Assembly: GCA_016285355.1 (NCBI GenBank)
Contig: JAEEQP010000010.1
Span: 1-64,000 of the forward strand
Source of the DNA: Bacteroidales bacterium
GTDB lineage: Bacteria > Bacteroidota > Bacteroidia > Bacteroidales > F082
Length of the DNA stretch: 64,000 nucleotides
Reading direction: 5' to 3'
The translations under genes and the position numbers were made by a program. This document shows, piece after piece, positions 53,174 to 61,932 of the stretch (position 1 is the stretch's first letter; every line of letters begins with the position of its first letter). The notes beneath the pieces were generated by a model that saw nothing but the letters and a program-made list of their open reading frames with translations, did not search any database and was not told where the DNA came from.

Positions 53174-53181
53174 CAAAAATA
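53174..53181 (-). promoter_or_regulatory. -7 promoter element of the kinase-headed operon
   Basis: TATTTTTG on the minus strand, 16 bases before the start at 53157. Confidence 0.65.
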
Positions 53182-53272
53182 GTGTTTTTTTCATTTACCT
53201 ACAATATAATGGAGAAAAAAGACACTTTTGTTGAAATATTTGAAATGAGGGAAGCCAACACGCGGTTTTTTG

Positions 53273-53280
53273 TACTTTTG
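53273..53280 (+). promoter_or_regulatory. -7 promoter element of lnt
   Basis: TACTTTTG, 18 bases before the ATG at 53299; it decides against starts further upstream. Confidence 0.65.
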
Positions 53281-53298
53281 CGCAAATTTTTCATTATC

Positions 53299-54921
53299 AT
53301 GAGCAAAAAACTCAAAATACTGCTGGCACTTTTATGTGGAGGATTACTTACTGCCGCCTGGCCCACTTGGGGTATCGCGCCTTTGATTTTCATCGGATTT
53401 GTCCCTTTGTTGCTGCTTGAAGACCGCATCGCACTAGGTGAAAAGGGTAAACTGTTTTGGATTTCGTTTCTTGCTTTCTTCGTCTGGAACGTGGCTACCA
53501 CATGGTGGATTTGGAACGCCACCCCTGCCGCCACTGCCGCCTGGATATTGAATGCCCTGTTTATGGCAATCGTGTTCAACGTGTTTCACCTCACGAAGAA
53601 AAAAGTGTGCAACAACCCATGGGGCAACTTCTTCCTCATCCCATATTGGATGGCCTTTGAGATGCTCACGTACCTGTGGGCAGCCAAATGGCCTTGGCTC
53701 AATTTAGGCAACGTTTTTTCTTCGCGAATTGAGTGGATTCAATGGTACGAATACACAGGCGTGGCCGGTGGAACGCTTTGGATCTTGGCAGTCAACATAT
53801 TAATCACCAACATTATCTTGTTCTTCAAGTCGAAAGAGGCTAAGAAACTTTTCATCAGCATTGGGATTGAGTTGGTGGTACTGCTTTTACCCATCATCGT
53901 CAGCAACCGCATGTACAACCATTATGAAGAGCAAGGCAACGACACGGAAGTCATCGTCGTGCAGCAGAACTGTGACCCTTGGAACGAGCAGTTTGACAGC
54001 CACTTCTACGATCAAGTCATACAAAACAACATTAATCTGTCGCTGCCTCTGGTCACACCTAAGACACGATTCGTGGTGAGCAGCGAGTCAGCCATCCAGG
54101 AAGGCATCTGGCTGCATGAAACCGACCAAGCCAAGGCCTTGAATACCCTTCACGACTACATCAGGCAGTTCCCACAGATGGCTTTTGTCATCGGCGGTAC
54201 CACCTACGAGTTTGTGCCCCGAGGCATGGAAAGTGACTTCCCTGCACGAGACATTGGCGACGGCAAGCATTTTTACTACTGCCACAACTCGGCCCTACTT
54301 ATCGACACGATTAATATGCAACACCGCAACAAGTCGCAGCTCACGCCTGGCGTGGAAGCCATTCCCGAATGGATGGGCTTTTTGAAAAACTACAGCATCA
54401 CCATGGGCATTGCACGCGGTACGCTGAAGACCGACTCTGAATCGAAAGTCATGACATTTGACGGACACAAAGTGGCTGTACCTATCTGTTATGAGTCGGC
54501 CTTTGGCGAATACGTCAGCACTTTCTGCAAGAAAGGCGCCGACCTGATTTTTGTTATCACCAACGACGGCTGGTGGGGACACACGCCCGGTTACCGTCAG
54601 CACTTCGAATTCTCGAAGCTTCGCGCCATCGAAAACCGCCGCTGCATTGCTCGCTCTGCCAACACAGGCCGTTCTGGATTCATTAATCAGCGCGGCGACG
54701 TACTACAACAAACCCATTATTGGGTGCCTGATGCCATCCGCGAGACGTTGAAAGCCAACACCAAAGTCACCTTTTACGCCCAGCACGGCGACTACCTCAG
54801 CCGCATCGCGGTGTATCTCACTTTTGTGCTACTCATCACTTGGGGTGCCGTAAGCCTTATCAAATGGAACAGAGCCGACACTAAGCCCGCCAAGAAAACT
54901 GCCAAGCGTAAGAAGAAATGA
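53299..54921 (+). CDS. lnt: Apolipoprotein N-acyltransferase
   Basis: 540 residues. Starts MSKKLKILLALLCGGLLTAA with several N-terminal membrane helices (to about 200), a periplasmic nitrilase-type domain and a C-terminal helix (IAVYLTFVLLITWGAVSLIK). The catalytic triad is visible: Glu in VVSSESAIQEG, Lys in the GFLKNY/ARGTLKT region, and Cys in VAVPICYESAFGEYV. It adds the third acyl chain to lipoproteins. It is next to, and divergent from, the peptide locus and overlaps the dus gene by four bases. Confidence 0.93.
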   Translation: MSKKLKILLALLCGGLLTAAWPTWGIAPLIFIGFVPLLLLEDRIALGEKGKLFWISFLAFFVWNVATTWWIWNATPAATAAWILNALFMAIVFNVFHLTKKKVCNNPWGNFFLIPYWMAFEMLTYLWAAKWPWLNLGNVFSSRIEWIQWYEYTGVAGGTLWILAVNILITNIILFFKSKEAKKLFISIGIELVVLLLPIIVSNRMYNHYEEQGNDTEVIVVQQNCDPWNEQFDSHFYDQVIQNNINLSLPLVTPKTRFVVSSESAIQEGIWLHETDQAKALNTLHDYIRQFPQMAFVIGGTTYEFVPRGMESDFPARDIGDGKHFYYCHNSALLIDTINMQHRNKSQLTPGVEAIPEWMGFLKNYSITMGIARGTLKTDSESKVMTFDGHKVAVPICYESAFGEYVSTFCKKGADLIFVITNDGWWGHTPGYRQHFEFSKLRAIENRRCIARSANTGRSGFINQRGDVLQQTHYWVPDAIRETLKANTKVTFYAQHGDYLSRIAVYLTFVLLITWGAVSLIKWNRADTKPAKKTAKRKKK

Positions 54922-55910
54922 GCCGACCGTTTCTTTCACTAGGCCCCTTCCAAGGCATTACAGACGCGCCTTTCCGCAATGTATTTAAGCGGCATTTTGG
55001 TGGCATTGACAAGTTCTATACACCGTTTTTCACAGGCATCCAGAAAGACCATGCCAAGAACCTGCAAGGTGAAGAAATTGACCCAAACTACAACGATGTG
55101 GAGACCCTCACGCCTCAGATTCTCAGCACCGATGCAGAGGAAATCTTGCGCTTCGCCAAGCAATGCAAACAGTTGGGCTACAAGGAAATCAACCTCAATA
55201 TGGGATGTCCGTTCCCGCGAGTTGCCAACAAAAAACGTGGCTGCGGTCTCCTGCCTTATCCCGACAAAGTGGAGGAACTATTTGAAAGGATTTTCGAGGA
55301 AATCGACATCAAATTCAGCGTGAAATGCAGGTTAGGGTATTTCAGTGCCGATGAGATTAATGCCATCGTTCCTGTTTTCAACCGATTTCCGCTGAGTGAA
55401 TTAATCATTCATCCTCGCATCGGGAAACAATTGTACAAGGGCGAAGCCGATGTGGAACGATTCAAGGCATTAATGCCTTTTATTAATGCGCCTTTGGTGT
55501 ATAATGGGGATATTGTTTCCGTCGATAGCTTTGAACGTATACGAGAAACAATAAACGAACCGCGGCGTTTCGACAAGCTCAACGACCACCTGCCTATCAC
55601 CCAATTCATGCTGGGACGAGGAATTTTGGCTAATCCGTTTTTGGCAGAGGAGATTCTAGGGGGCGCATTGAATGCGCCTGAAAGGACTGAACGTTTGCAC
55701 ACGTATGTTATTGACCTGTATGAAGACAGGCTGCGCCATGCGGGAGGCAGCCCGAAGGTATTAGGGCGGATGAAAGAATTGTGGTCTTATCTGATGAATA
55801 GTTTTGACGCGCCACAAGATGTTTGGCGAAAAATCAAGAAGATTAATGCGTTGAAAGAATACGAAGAACAGGTGGAGCGTATCTTTGAACAGCATGAACT
55901 CCTGTTTTAG
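54918..55910 (+). CDS. dus: tRNA-dihydrouridine synthase
   Basis: 330 residues. FMN-barrel features: LGPFQGITDAPFRNVFKRHF, EINLNMGCPFPRVANKKRGC (Cys97 in GCP), FSVKCRLGY and LIIHPRIGKQLYKG. The C-terminal helical domain follows FMLGRGILANPFLAEEI. It reduces uridines in the tRNA D-loop. Between VYNGDIVSVDSFERI and the MLGRG motif it has about ten extra residues (around RRFDKLND) where relatives have a short turn. These are encoded by a dispersed repeat. The start overlaps lnt (ATGA). Confidence 0.93.
   Translation: MSRPFLSLGPFQGITDAPFRNVFKRHFGGIDKFYTPFFTGIQKDHAKNLQGEEIDPNYNDVETLTPQILSTDAEEILRFAKQCKQLGYKEINLNMGCPFPRVANKKRGCGLLPYPDKVEELFERIFEEIDIKFSVKCRLGYFSADEINAIVPVFNRFPLSELIIHPRIGKQLYKGEADVERFKALMPFINAPLVYNGDIVSVDSFERIRETINEPRRFDKLNDHLPITQFMLGRGILANPFLAEEILGGALNAPERTERLHTYVIDLYEDRLRHAGGSPKVLGRMKELWSYLMNSFDAPQDVWRKIKKINALKEYEEQVERIFEQHELLF
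55567..55584 (+). repeat. Dispersed-repeat copy inside dus
   Basis: GTTTCGACAAGCTCAACG shares the TTCGACAAGCTCA core with the copy inside nrdJ and encodes RFDKLN at about residues 216-221. Confidence 0.55.
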
Positions 55911-56050
55911 AAAGCAACAAGAAGGTGACCAAAAAGGTCTGGAACCCTGTTTGAGAATCGAATATTTGACAACAGACTCGCCCCCCCCGAATAAAAAGAA
56001 AATGGCGACTACTTTTTAGTCATTCTCTCTACAAAACAACAGAATAATAA

Positions 56051-57916
56051 TCAGAACTGGAAATAAATAAATGTCTGCAAATCGGCCGTGATGAACTGAT
56101 AAATCACGAACACGATGAGGGCGCAAACGACAATCATTAGCGGAATGGGCATCTTGGCGAACCAGATACGGTAGCGACGTTTGAAATTTTCTGGTAGCCA
56201 ATGAATAATCAGACCTATCACGATGAGAATGAAGACGCTGCGATAGTGGACAATAATATCGGGAATATTGTTCAACTCCCATTTGCTGCCCATCTGATTG
56301 ACCATGTTTTTCGCTGTGTTCCAAGCCGTTTCGTTGGCCTCGGCTGGGTCGAGGTTGGAGCCGCTGCGGAAGAACAGTCGTGTGAAGGTGATAAAGGTGA
56401 AGGTCTGGAAGATGGCCCAAACATCCTGTAGCCATTGCCATGCCTTTTTGCCGCCACAAAGGTTGTAAATCGTCCGTATGACATTGCCAGCCAGCACGAT
56501 GATGCACCAAACATACAGCATGTTGAACACAGGCTGCGGTACGAAGACGCACAAAGCCCACATCATAATAGTGATGTCCAAAATAAATAAGGTGCGGACA
56601 TAGACGCTCCATCTTTCCCAAAAACGGCAGAAAATCATGCCGATACCGTTCAGGCCACCCCAAATCATGAAGTTCCACGAGGCACCATGCCACAAACCGC
56701 CTAACAGCATCGTGTCCATTCGGTTGATGTCGGCGGTAATCTTTTTCCGTTTTTCAGGAATGAAAATGGCCACAAGACCTAAGATTAACGCCACGGCACC
56801 CACACCGACACCCACCCAAAGGCTCTTCGAAAGGAACACGCCGATGGCAGCAATCACGATGATGATGCAGAACGAGCCGAAGGTGGCATTACGGTTGCCG
56901 CCCAAGGGAATATAGAGGTAGTCCTTCAGCCAGCGCGACAGCGACATGTGCCAGCGGTTCCAAAACTCGGCAGGGTTCTTGGCTTTGTATGGCGAATTGA
57001 AGTTTTTGGGCAGATAGAATCCCATCAGCATGGCCACACCGATGGCAATATCAGTGTAACCCGAGAAGTCGGCGTAGACTTGCAAGGAATAGCCGAACAA
57101 GGCCATAAGGTTCTCAAAGCCAGTGAACATCAAAGGCTGGGCAAACACGCGGTCGATGAAGTTGATGGCAATATAGTCGCTGAGCACGATTTTCTTCACC
57201 AAGCCGTTCATAATCCAGAAGACGGCAATGCCAAACTGTTTGCGGCTGAGGAAGTATTTCTTGTGGAGCTGCGGGATGAACTCATTGGCTCTCACGATGG
57301 GACCTGCCACCAACTGCGGGAAGAAGCTGACATAGAAACCGAAGTCGAAGATGTTCTTTACTGGCTTGATGCGCTCGCGATACACATCCATGATATAGCT
57401 GATAGCCTGAAAAGTATAGAACGAAATACCCACCGGCAGCAGGATGGTGTCCACACTGAAACGGTTGTCACCTGTGATTTGGTTGCCAATCCACGAAAAC
57501 ACATCGAACACGCGAAACTCCAACCCGGTAAGTTTGTTCAAGACATCCGTGAGGAAATAGGCGTACTTGAAATAAAACAGCAAGGACAAATTGACAATCA
57601 CGCTGAGTGCCAACACAAGATTCCGGCTTGTATTTCGTCGTCGCGAATGCAGCCATTTGCCCGCAATGAAATTATATAAGGTGATGAAAATCAGAATTAA
57701 TACAAAGAGTCCGCTGGTCTTGTAATAGAAGAACAGGCTGACGAAAAACAGGTAGGTGTTGCGCAGCAGGCACTTGTTTTTGAACAAGCAGAACATCGCG
57801 AACACGATGGCGAAGAACGCCCAAAAATAAAACTGGGTGAACAACAAGGGGTGTGCCTTGTCGAACGAGAACAGGTTCGTCAAAAACTCCAATGCTATTT
57901 CAGACAATGACTTCAT
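56051..57916 (-). CDS. MBOAT-family O-acyltransferase (AlgI/PatA/DltB-like)
   Basis: 621 residues with about a dozen membrane helices. MBOAT hallmarks: LPVGISFYTFQAISYIMDVY, YADFSGYTDIAIGVAMLMGF, FWNRWHMSLSRWLKDYLYIP with LGGNR, and the catalytic histidine in LLGGLWHGASWNFMIWGGLN. These enzymes pass an acyl group across the inner membrane to an extracytoplasmic acceptor. The start at 57916 follows the SGNH stop by one base. The two SGNH genes upstream suggest that together they form a PatA/PatB-like or AlgIJX-like O-acetylation machine. Confidence 0.92.
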   Translation of the reverse strand: MKSLSEIALEFLTNLFSFDKAHPLLFTQFYFWAFFAIVFAMFCLFKNKCLLRNTYLFFVSLFFYYKTSGLFVLILIFITLYNFIAGKWLHSRRRNTSRNLVLALSVIVNLSLLFYFKYAYFLTDVLNKLTGLEFRVFDVFSWIGNQITGDNRFSVDTILLPVGISFYTFQAISYIMDVYRERIKPVKNIFDFGFYVSFFPQLVAGPIVRANEFIPQLHKKYFLSRKQFGIAVFWIMNGLVKKIVLSDYIAINFIDRVFAQPLMFTGFENLMALFGYSLQVYADFSGYTDIAIGVAMLMGFYLPKNFNSPYKAKNPAEFWNRWHMSLSRWLKDYLYIPLGGNRNATFGSFCIIIVIAAIGVFLSKSLWVGVGVGAVALILGLVAIFIPEKRKKITADINRMDTMLLGGLWHGASWNFMIWGGLNGIGMIFCRFWERWSVYVRTLFILDITIMMWALCVFVPQPVFNMLYVWCIIVLAGNVIRTIYNLCGGKKAWQWLQDVWAIFQTFTFITFTRLFFRSGSNLDPAEANETAWNTAKNMVNQMGSKWELNNIPDIIVHYRSVFILIVIGLIIHWLPENFKRRYRIWFAKMPIPLMIVVCALIVFVIYQFITADLQTFIYFQF

Positions 57917-57917
57917 A

Positions 57918-59183
57918 CTACAGTTTCTTAGCAGTGGATTTAAGATGTTCAATATATCTGTCCATCAAGGCGTTATAGAGCAAATCGCCCAAAAGTCGGT
58001 AACCCTCGTTGGTGAAATGTACTTTGTCCTTCTTCGCCAGACCAGCTTTTTCCCATTCTTTCATCGACTCTAATCCGCCCATGATGCCGAACTGGTCCCA
58101 AACGGCAGCGTTGTACATCTTTCCCATCTCCATGAAGGCCTCTTGCGCCACCAAACCGTTGGGATTCACCTTATATTTGTTTTTCCTGACGCGCCTGTAA
58201 CTGTCATTGTTGGTCACGAAAAGCAGGGCGCAATCCGAATTGACCCGATGAATGACCTTAATCAATTCGGCATAGTTTTGCTTGAACATCCATTTGTCGA
58301 AACCATCCTCTGCCGCGTCGTTGATGCCGATGCTGAAAATGATAAGGTCGGGCTTGATGAGTGCCAAATCACGCTCAAAATCGTCGCAACGCAAATAAGA
58401 AGGCACACTCGCACCGTTCACGCCGATGCCATGCACGCTAATCCCAGGCTCTCCGCTCTCCAGCAAAACTCCAGTAAGGGTGAACTCGCCCGGAACGGAG
58501 TCAAAATGAATGCAAATGGAATCGATATAATTCGGCAAATCAAACGTGTACGACGACTGCCATTCGTTATGTGTTCCTTGAATGACCTCCGAATTGTAGC
58601 TAACTATAGGCACTACATTCTCAGTCTCCGAAAACCCTAAGACCGTCACTTTGTTGAACCGAAAAACAGGCTCTTCCGCGGAAGGATACCGCTCGCGAGT
58701 CACGATGCTCACTGAGGCTTTAGCATCTGTCGTGGTGAGGGCGGCTCCTGCAAGGCCCATACGCTTTTCGTTCTCGCTTTTCGCAGCATTGCGGCAATAC
58801 TCCCATGTTCCTGTATACTTGACGATGAAATGCGTCGGATTGTTGGTATTGCCCGCCGAAAATGGAAACACAAAATACTGTCCTCCAATCAAATCACTGC
58901 TGATGCTCAACAGGTTGTCGCGGAATTGTTGAGTAAACATACCACACTGCACATGCGAACCACCAATGTGCATGACGCTGACATTGCCCTCGCCGAACAA
59001 AATGACCGAATCCATCTTTTGGAAAAAACGCTCCATGGGCAGACTGTCGCCTGGATATACCAACCCATTCCGTTCAAAATGGGCAAACGAATAGTCGGGG
59101 ATGGACTTCAACAAAGGCAGAGTCTGAGCCCATAGCACACCGCAGGTGAGCAACAATCCTATGGCAATCAGGCAGCGTTTCAT
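57918..59183 (-). CDS. SGNH/GDSL-type periplasmic protein, copy 1
   Basis: 421 residues. Signal peptide (MKRCLIAIGLLLTCGVLWA) and SGNH-fold blocks. Block I reads MHIGGSHVQCGMF, with His-Ile-Gly-Gly-Ser in place of the classical GDS. Block III is LIIFSIGINDAAEDG. Block V is KVHFTNEGYRLLG with the catalytic His. An inserted jelly-roll (about 150-250) resembles that in peptidoglycan O-acetyl esterase/transferase relatives. It probably receives the acyl group from the MBOAT protein and transfers it to, or removes it from, a glycan. Overlaps the next SGNH gene by four bases. Confidence 0.8.
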   Translation of the reverse strand: MKRCLIAIGLLLTCGVLWAQTLPLLKSIPDYSFAHFERNGLVYPGDSLPMERFFQKMDSVILFGEGNVSVMHIGGSHVQCGMFTQQFRDNLLSISSDLIGGQYFVFPFSAGNTNNPTHFIVKYTGTWEYCRNAAKSENEKRMGLAGAALTTTDAKASVSIVTRERYPSAEEPVFRFNKVTVLGFSETENVVPIVSYNSEVIQGTHNEWQSSYTFDLPNYIDSICIHFDSVPGEFTLTGVLLESGEPGISVHGIGVNGASVPSYLRCDDFERDLALIKPDLIIFSIGINDAAEDGFDKWMFKQNYAELIKVIHRVNSDCALLFVTNNDSYRRVRKNKYKVNPNGLVAQEAFMEMGKMYNAAVWDQFGIMGGLESMKEWEKAGLAKKDKVHFTNEGYRLLGDLLYNALMDRYIEHLKSTAKKL

Positions 59184-60703
59184 TTCAGGCTTAATGCGTA
59201 GGGATTGTAGGTAGGCAGTTTGATTCTGTTCGCCCTCCAGATGGAGTCTTCTATCTTGTCGAGGTTGATGAACTCAATGACTTTATCGCTCGGCACCCTC
59301 TGGCGCAGTTTGAAGAAATCGTAATACGTCGTGAACGACTTGGCCAAATCGGAGCCGATTTCCTGGGCACCGTTGAAAGTGAAGTGGATATGGTCGGGGC
59401 CGGCCAAGGGTGGTTTGTGACGCACCCACTGCACCATCGAGCCTTCGCCGCCCATCACGTTGAACATGTCCCAATAAGCCAGTTTGTTACGCAAAGCCAT
59501 CGAGCGCAACGAGTCGTTCAATTCGGGCAGACCTTTCCATGTGGTCAATTTGCCGTTATAGCTCCTGCTCATATCCGCGGGGCCGATAAACAGCAGTGTT
59601 GCTTTGGGAGCCACTTTTTTCACATAGTCGATTTGTTTTTCCAATTCTCTCGTATATGCCGAAATGCTCTTTGACGAAGTGATGCCCGGCATTCTGTTTC
59701 CACCGAATTGCAAGATAATCAGTCGGGTATCAAGCAATTCGAAAGACTGTCTCAAAGTGGATTCGTCGATGCGGGTGAAAATCGTTCCCGAACAGCCACG
59801 CAATGCCACATTGTCGATAGCCACGCCAGGCTCGCCGTCAAGCAGAATGGCATAAATCTCCGCCTTGCCTTTCATGCGGATTACGCCCCGCTTCACATTG
59901 ACCGGCAAATTCCAAGTGATGAGCGAAACGCTGTCATTGGCATCTAACACCTTCGGTTCCACCTTAATCGTATCACATTTCAAAGTAGCCGTAAAGCCCT
60001 TGCTGTTTCTTCCCAAAAGAATGGAAACGGAAGAAATCATCTTGGAATTTTCGAATGCCTTCGAGTGACTGCTCTGGTTGAAGGAAATGGTACCTTCGCC
60101 CGACACTTGGGCAAACTGCGTCATCACGCCGTAGCGGTTGTGCGGAGCGCGATGGGTCGAGGAGTCACCGTACAAAGTATAACGCTTGAGGTTGTCGCAA
60201 CTTTGCTGGACGGAAATGGTTGGTACGGCCTGAATGGCAGGAATCATGTTGGGACCCGAACCACCGAAAAACTCTTGCAACTTCTGCCTCAACACCGACG
60301 AAATGCGGTCCATTTCAATCTGTGAATCACCATAATGCATCACGCGATAGGTCTTGCCCTCTTCCTTAGCCTGTTCAAACAAGATGAAAAGCGAGTCGAA
60401 ATACTTGTAGTCGTTGTCTGGCAGATAAATGCGGTTGGGATTCTCCATCAGGTACTCGCGGAAGAAATAAAGGCTGTCCATCAAGTCCTCCGAGTAATTA
60501 ATATAACTTCTGCTCACCTTGTCGAGCACTTCGTCCACATCCACAGTGTTTTCCTCCTGGTTCTGCGTCTGTGCCTCCGCGTAGGACGGAAAATGCAGGT
60601 TAAGTTTACCTACCTTGAGCCCTTCTTCGGGATAAAAATACCAAGCCACACCCAGCACGGCTATGACCAAAACGATAAAAATTAAAACTCGTATTGCTTT
60701 CAT
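59180..60703 (-). CDS. SGNH/GDSL-type protein, copy 2, membrane-anchored
   Basis: 507 residues. Single N-terminal membrane helix (RVLIFIVLVIAVLGVAWYF) and a periplasmic SGNH domain. Block I is VMHYGDSQIEMDRI with a proper GDS; block III-like is LIILQFGGNRMPG; block V is GPDHIHFTFNGAQEIG with Asp and His. It has the same layout as its neighbour but only distant sequence similarity. A transferase or esterase role in O-acetylation is inferred from fold and context. Start and stop overlap both neighbours by four bases (ATGA). Confidence 0.82.
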   Translation of the reverse strand: MKAIRVLIFIVLVIAVLGVAWYFYPEEGLKVGKLNLHFPSYAEAQTQNQEENTVDVDEVLDKVSRSYINYSEDLMDSLYFFREYLMENPNRIYLPDNDYKYFDSLFILFEQAKEEGKTYRVMHYGDSQIEMDRISSVLRQKLQEFFGGSGPNMIPAIQAVPTISVQQSCDNLKRYTLYGDSSTHRAPHNRYGVMTQFAQVSGEGTISFNQSSHSKAFENSKMISSVSILLGRNSKGFTATLKCDTIKVEPKVLDANDSVSLITWNLPVNVKRGVIRMKGKAEIYAILLDGEPGVAIDNVALRGCSGTIFTRIDESTLRQSFELLDTRLIILQFGGNRMPGITSSKSISAYTRELEKQIDYVKKVAPKATLLFIGPADMSRSYNGKLTTWKGLPELNDSLRSMALRNKLAYWDMFNVMGGEGSMVQWVRHKPPLAGPDHIHFTFNGAQEIGSDLAKSFTTYYDFFKLRQRVPSDKVIEFINLDKIEDSIWRANRIKLPTYNPYALSLK

Positions 60704-61791
60704 TTCTTAATAATCAAGTTTTGACCCTCCAGAATCAAATCGCTTTCCAGATGGTTCCATTCAACTAATTCTGTTATAGTTACATTGTGAATCTTGGCGA
60801 TTCGCGTCAACGTCTCGCCTTTCTTCACCTTATGTTTAATGATTGTTTCTTTCTTTGCCGCAGGAGCCTTTTTTGACGGTTCATTTTTCACCACTGAGGT
60901 TTCCACTTTTTGCTCTTCAATAACAGGAACGGCTTGGGCGGTTTCCTCGTACAATTTCTGCTCCATCGTCGGGAAATCCTTCACGAACTTTTGGGGAAGC
61001 ACCAAACCGTATCCTTCCAATGGGACGAGCACATCCGAACGGAACACCAGATTCGATGCCTTGATTTGCTCCACGCTGAGTTGGGTCTCCTGAGCCAAAA
61101 GCTGCACGGAAATAGGTTGCGAGAAAGCAATCACGCTGTCTTCCTCACTCGGTTGTGCTTCTGACACATGGTCGTGATAGGCGAACATGCAAGCGATATA
61201 GTTGCAAATCACCTCGGGATGGGGAACCAATTGCTTTTCGTAGAAATCCCAAAGCTTGAGGGTGTTGCCATTCTCAGCCAAGGCACGTTGCAACGAATTG
61301 GGGCTATTGGAAAAAGCCAAAATGGTATACCACCAGTCGTTGTATTTCTGCTGAAGTTCGGAAAGATAATCCAACGCCGCTTTGGTGGATGCCTCGACTG
61401 AAAAACGCTCGTCATGCTTTTCATCGACCGTCAAGCCGTAGTGCATGGCGACCAAAGCCGGCAAAGCCCAAACGCCGCAACGACCTTCCTCCTGATAATC
61501 CAACCGCATCTCCGACAAGGAAATAGGCAGATATTTCATTTCCACCGGAATGCCACGTTGCTGCAATTCGGCTTCAATGAAACTCTCGTATTTGATGAAG
61601 GTCTCCGGCAAGGCTCGGTTGCGATAACGTTCCACGAAATCGAGCAAATCCTCATGATATGGCAAAGGAACATCTTTCTCCATCGTTTTCAACTCCTTAG
61701 AAATAGCATTGGCTCCCGATGACACGCAACGATTGTTGGCCGTCAAACAGAAAACCAAAGATAAAACTATTACTAAAGTCCTGAAATTCAT
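60700..61791 (-). CDS. LysM protein with a degenerate lytic-transglycosylase-like domain
   Basis: 363 residues. N-terminal signal-like helix, a domain resembling MltD-type transglycosylases (about 45-190) and a C-terminal LysM (about 318-361: HKVKKGETLTRIAKIHNVTI). In the SLT-like part YLPISLSEMRLDYQ stands where active enzymes have YLPIVESAF, so Leu92 replaces the catalytic Glu, and GVWALPALVAMHYGL stands for GLWQ...YGL. It is probably a non-catalytic peptidoglycan-binding protein. First gene of the SGNH-SGNH-MBOAT unit. The start at 61791 follows a -7 element; the longer frame upstream has no support. Confidence 0.78.
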   Translation of the reverse strand: MNFRTLVIVLSLVFCLTANNRCVSSGANAISKELKTMEKDVPLPYHEDLLDFVERYRNRALPETFIKYESFIEAELQQRGIPVEMKYLPISLSEMRLDYQEEGRCGVWALPALVAMHYGLTVDEKHDERFSVEASTKAALDYLSELQQKYNDWWYTILAFSNSPNSLQRALAENGNTLKLWDFYEKQLVPHPEVICNYIACMFAYHDHVSEAQPSEEDSVIAFSQPISVQLLAQETQLSVEQIKASNLVFRSDVLVPLEGYGLVLPQKFVKDFPTMEQKLYEETAQAVPVIEEQKVETSVVKNEPSKKAPAAKKETIIKHKVKKGETLTRIAKIHNVTITELVEWNHLESDLILEGQNLIIKK

Positions 61792-61841
61792 TTCCTTAAT
61801 CTTTCTAATGGTCGTCCCTCTGCTCTTGGGGAACAAGCGGC

Positions 61842-61849
61842 AAAAATAA
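61842..61849 (-). promoter_or_regulatory. -7 promoter element of the LysM-SGNH-MBOAT operon
   Basis: TATTTTTG on the minus strand, 50 bases before the start at 61791. Confidence 0.6.
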
Positions 61850-61883
61850 GCAAATTGTTTGAATTTGGCGTATGGTTTTTTGC

Positions 61884-61891
61884 TACTTTTG
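61884..61891 (+). promoter_or_regulatory. -7 promoter element of the MATE exporter
   Basis: TACTTTTG, 41 bases before the start at 61933, divergent from the LysM operon promoter. Confidence 0.6.
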
Positions 61892-61932
61892 CACCCTAAA
61901 TTTTCGGAAATTTTTCGACAAGCCAGATAATC

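Noticed and set aside
55981..55988. Run of eight C as a phase-variation tract
   Set aside because: It lies between two convergent gene ends, in no promoter or frame, so slippage would have no evident effect.
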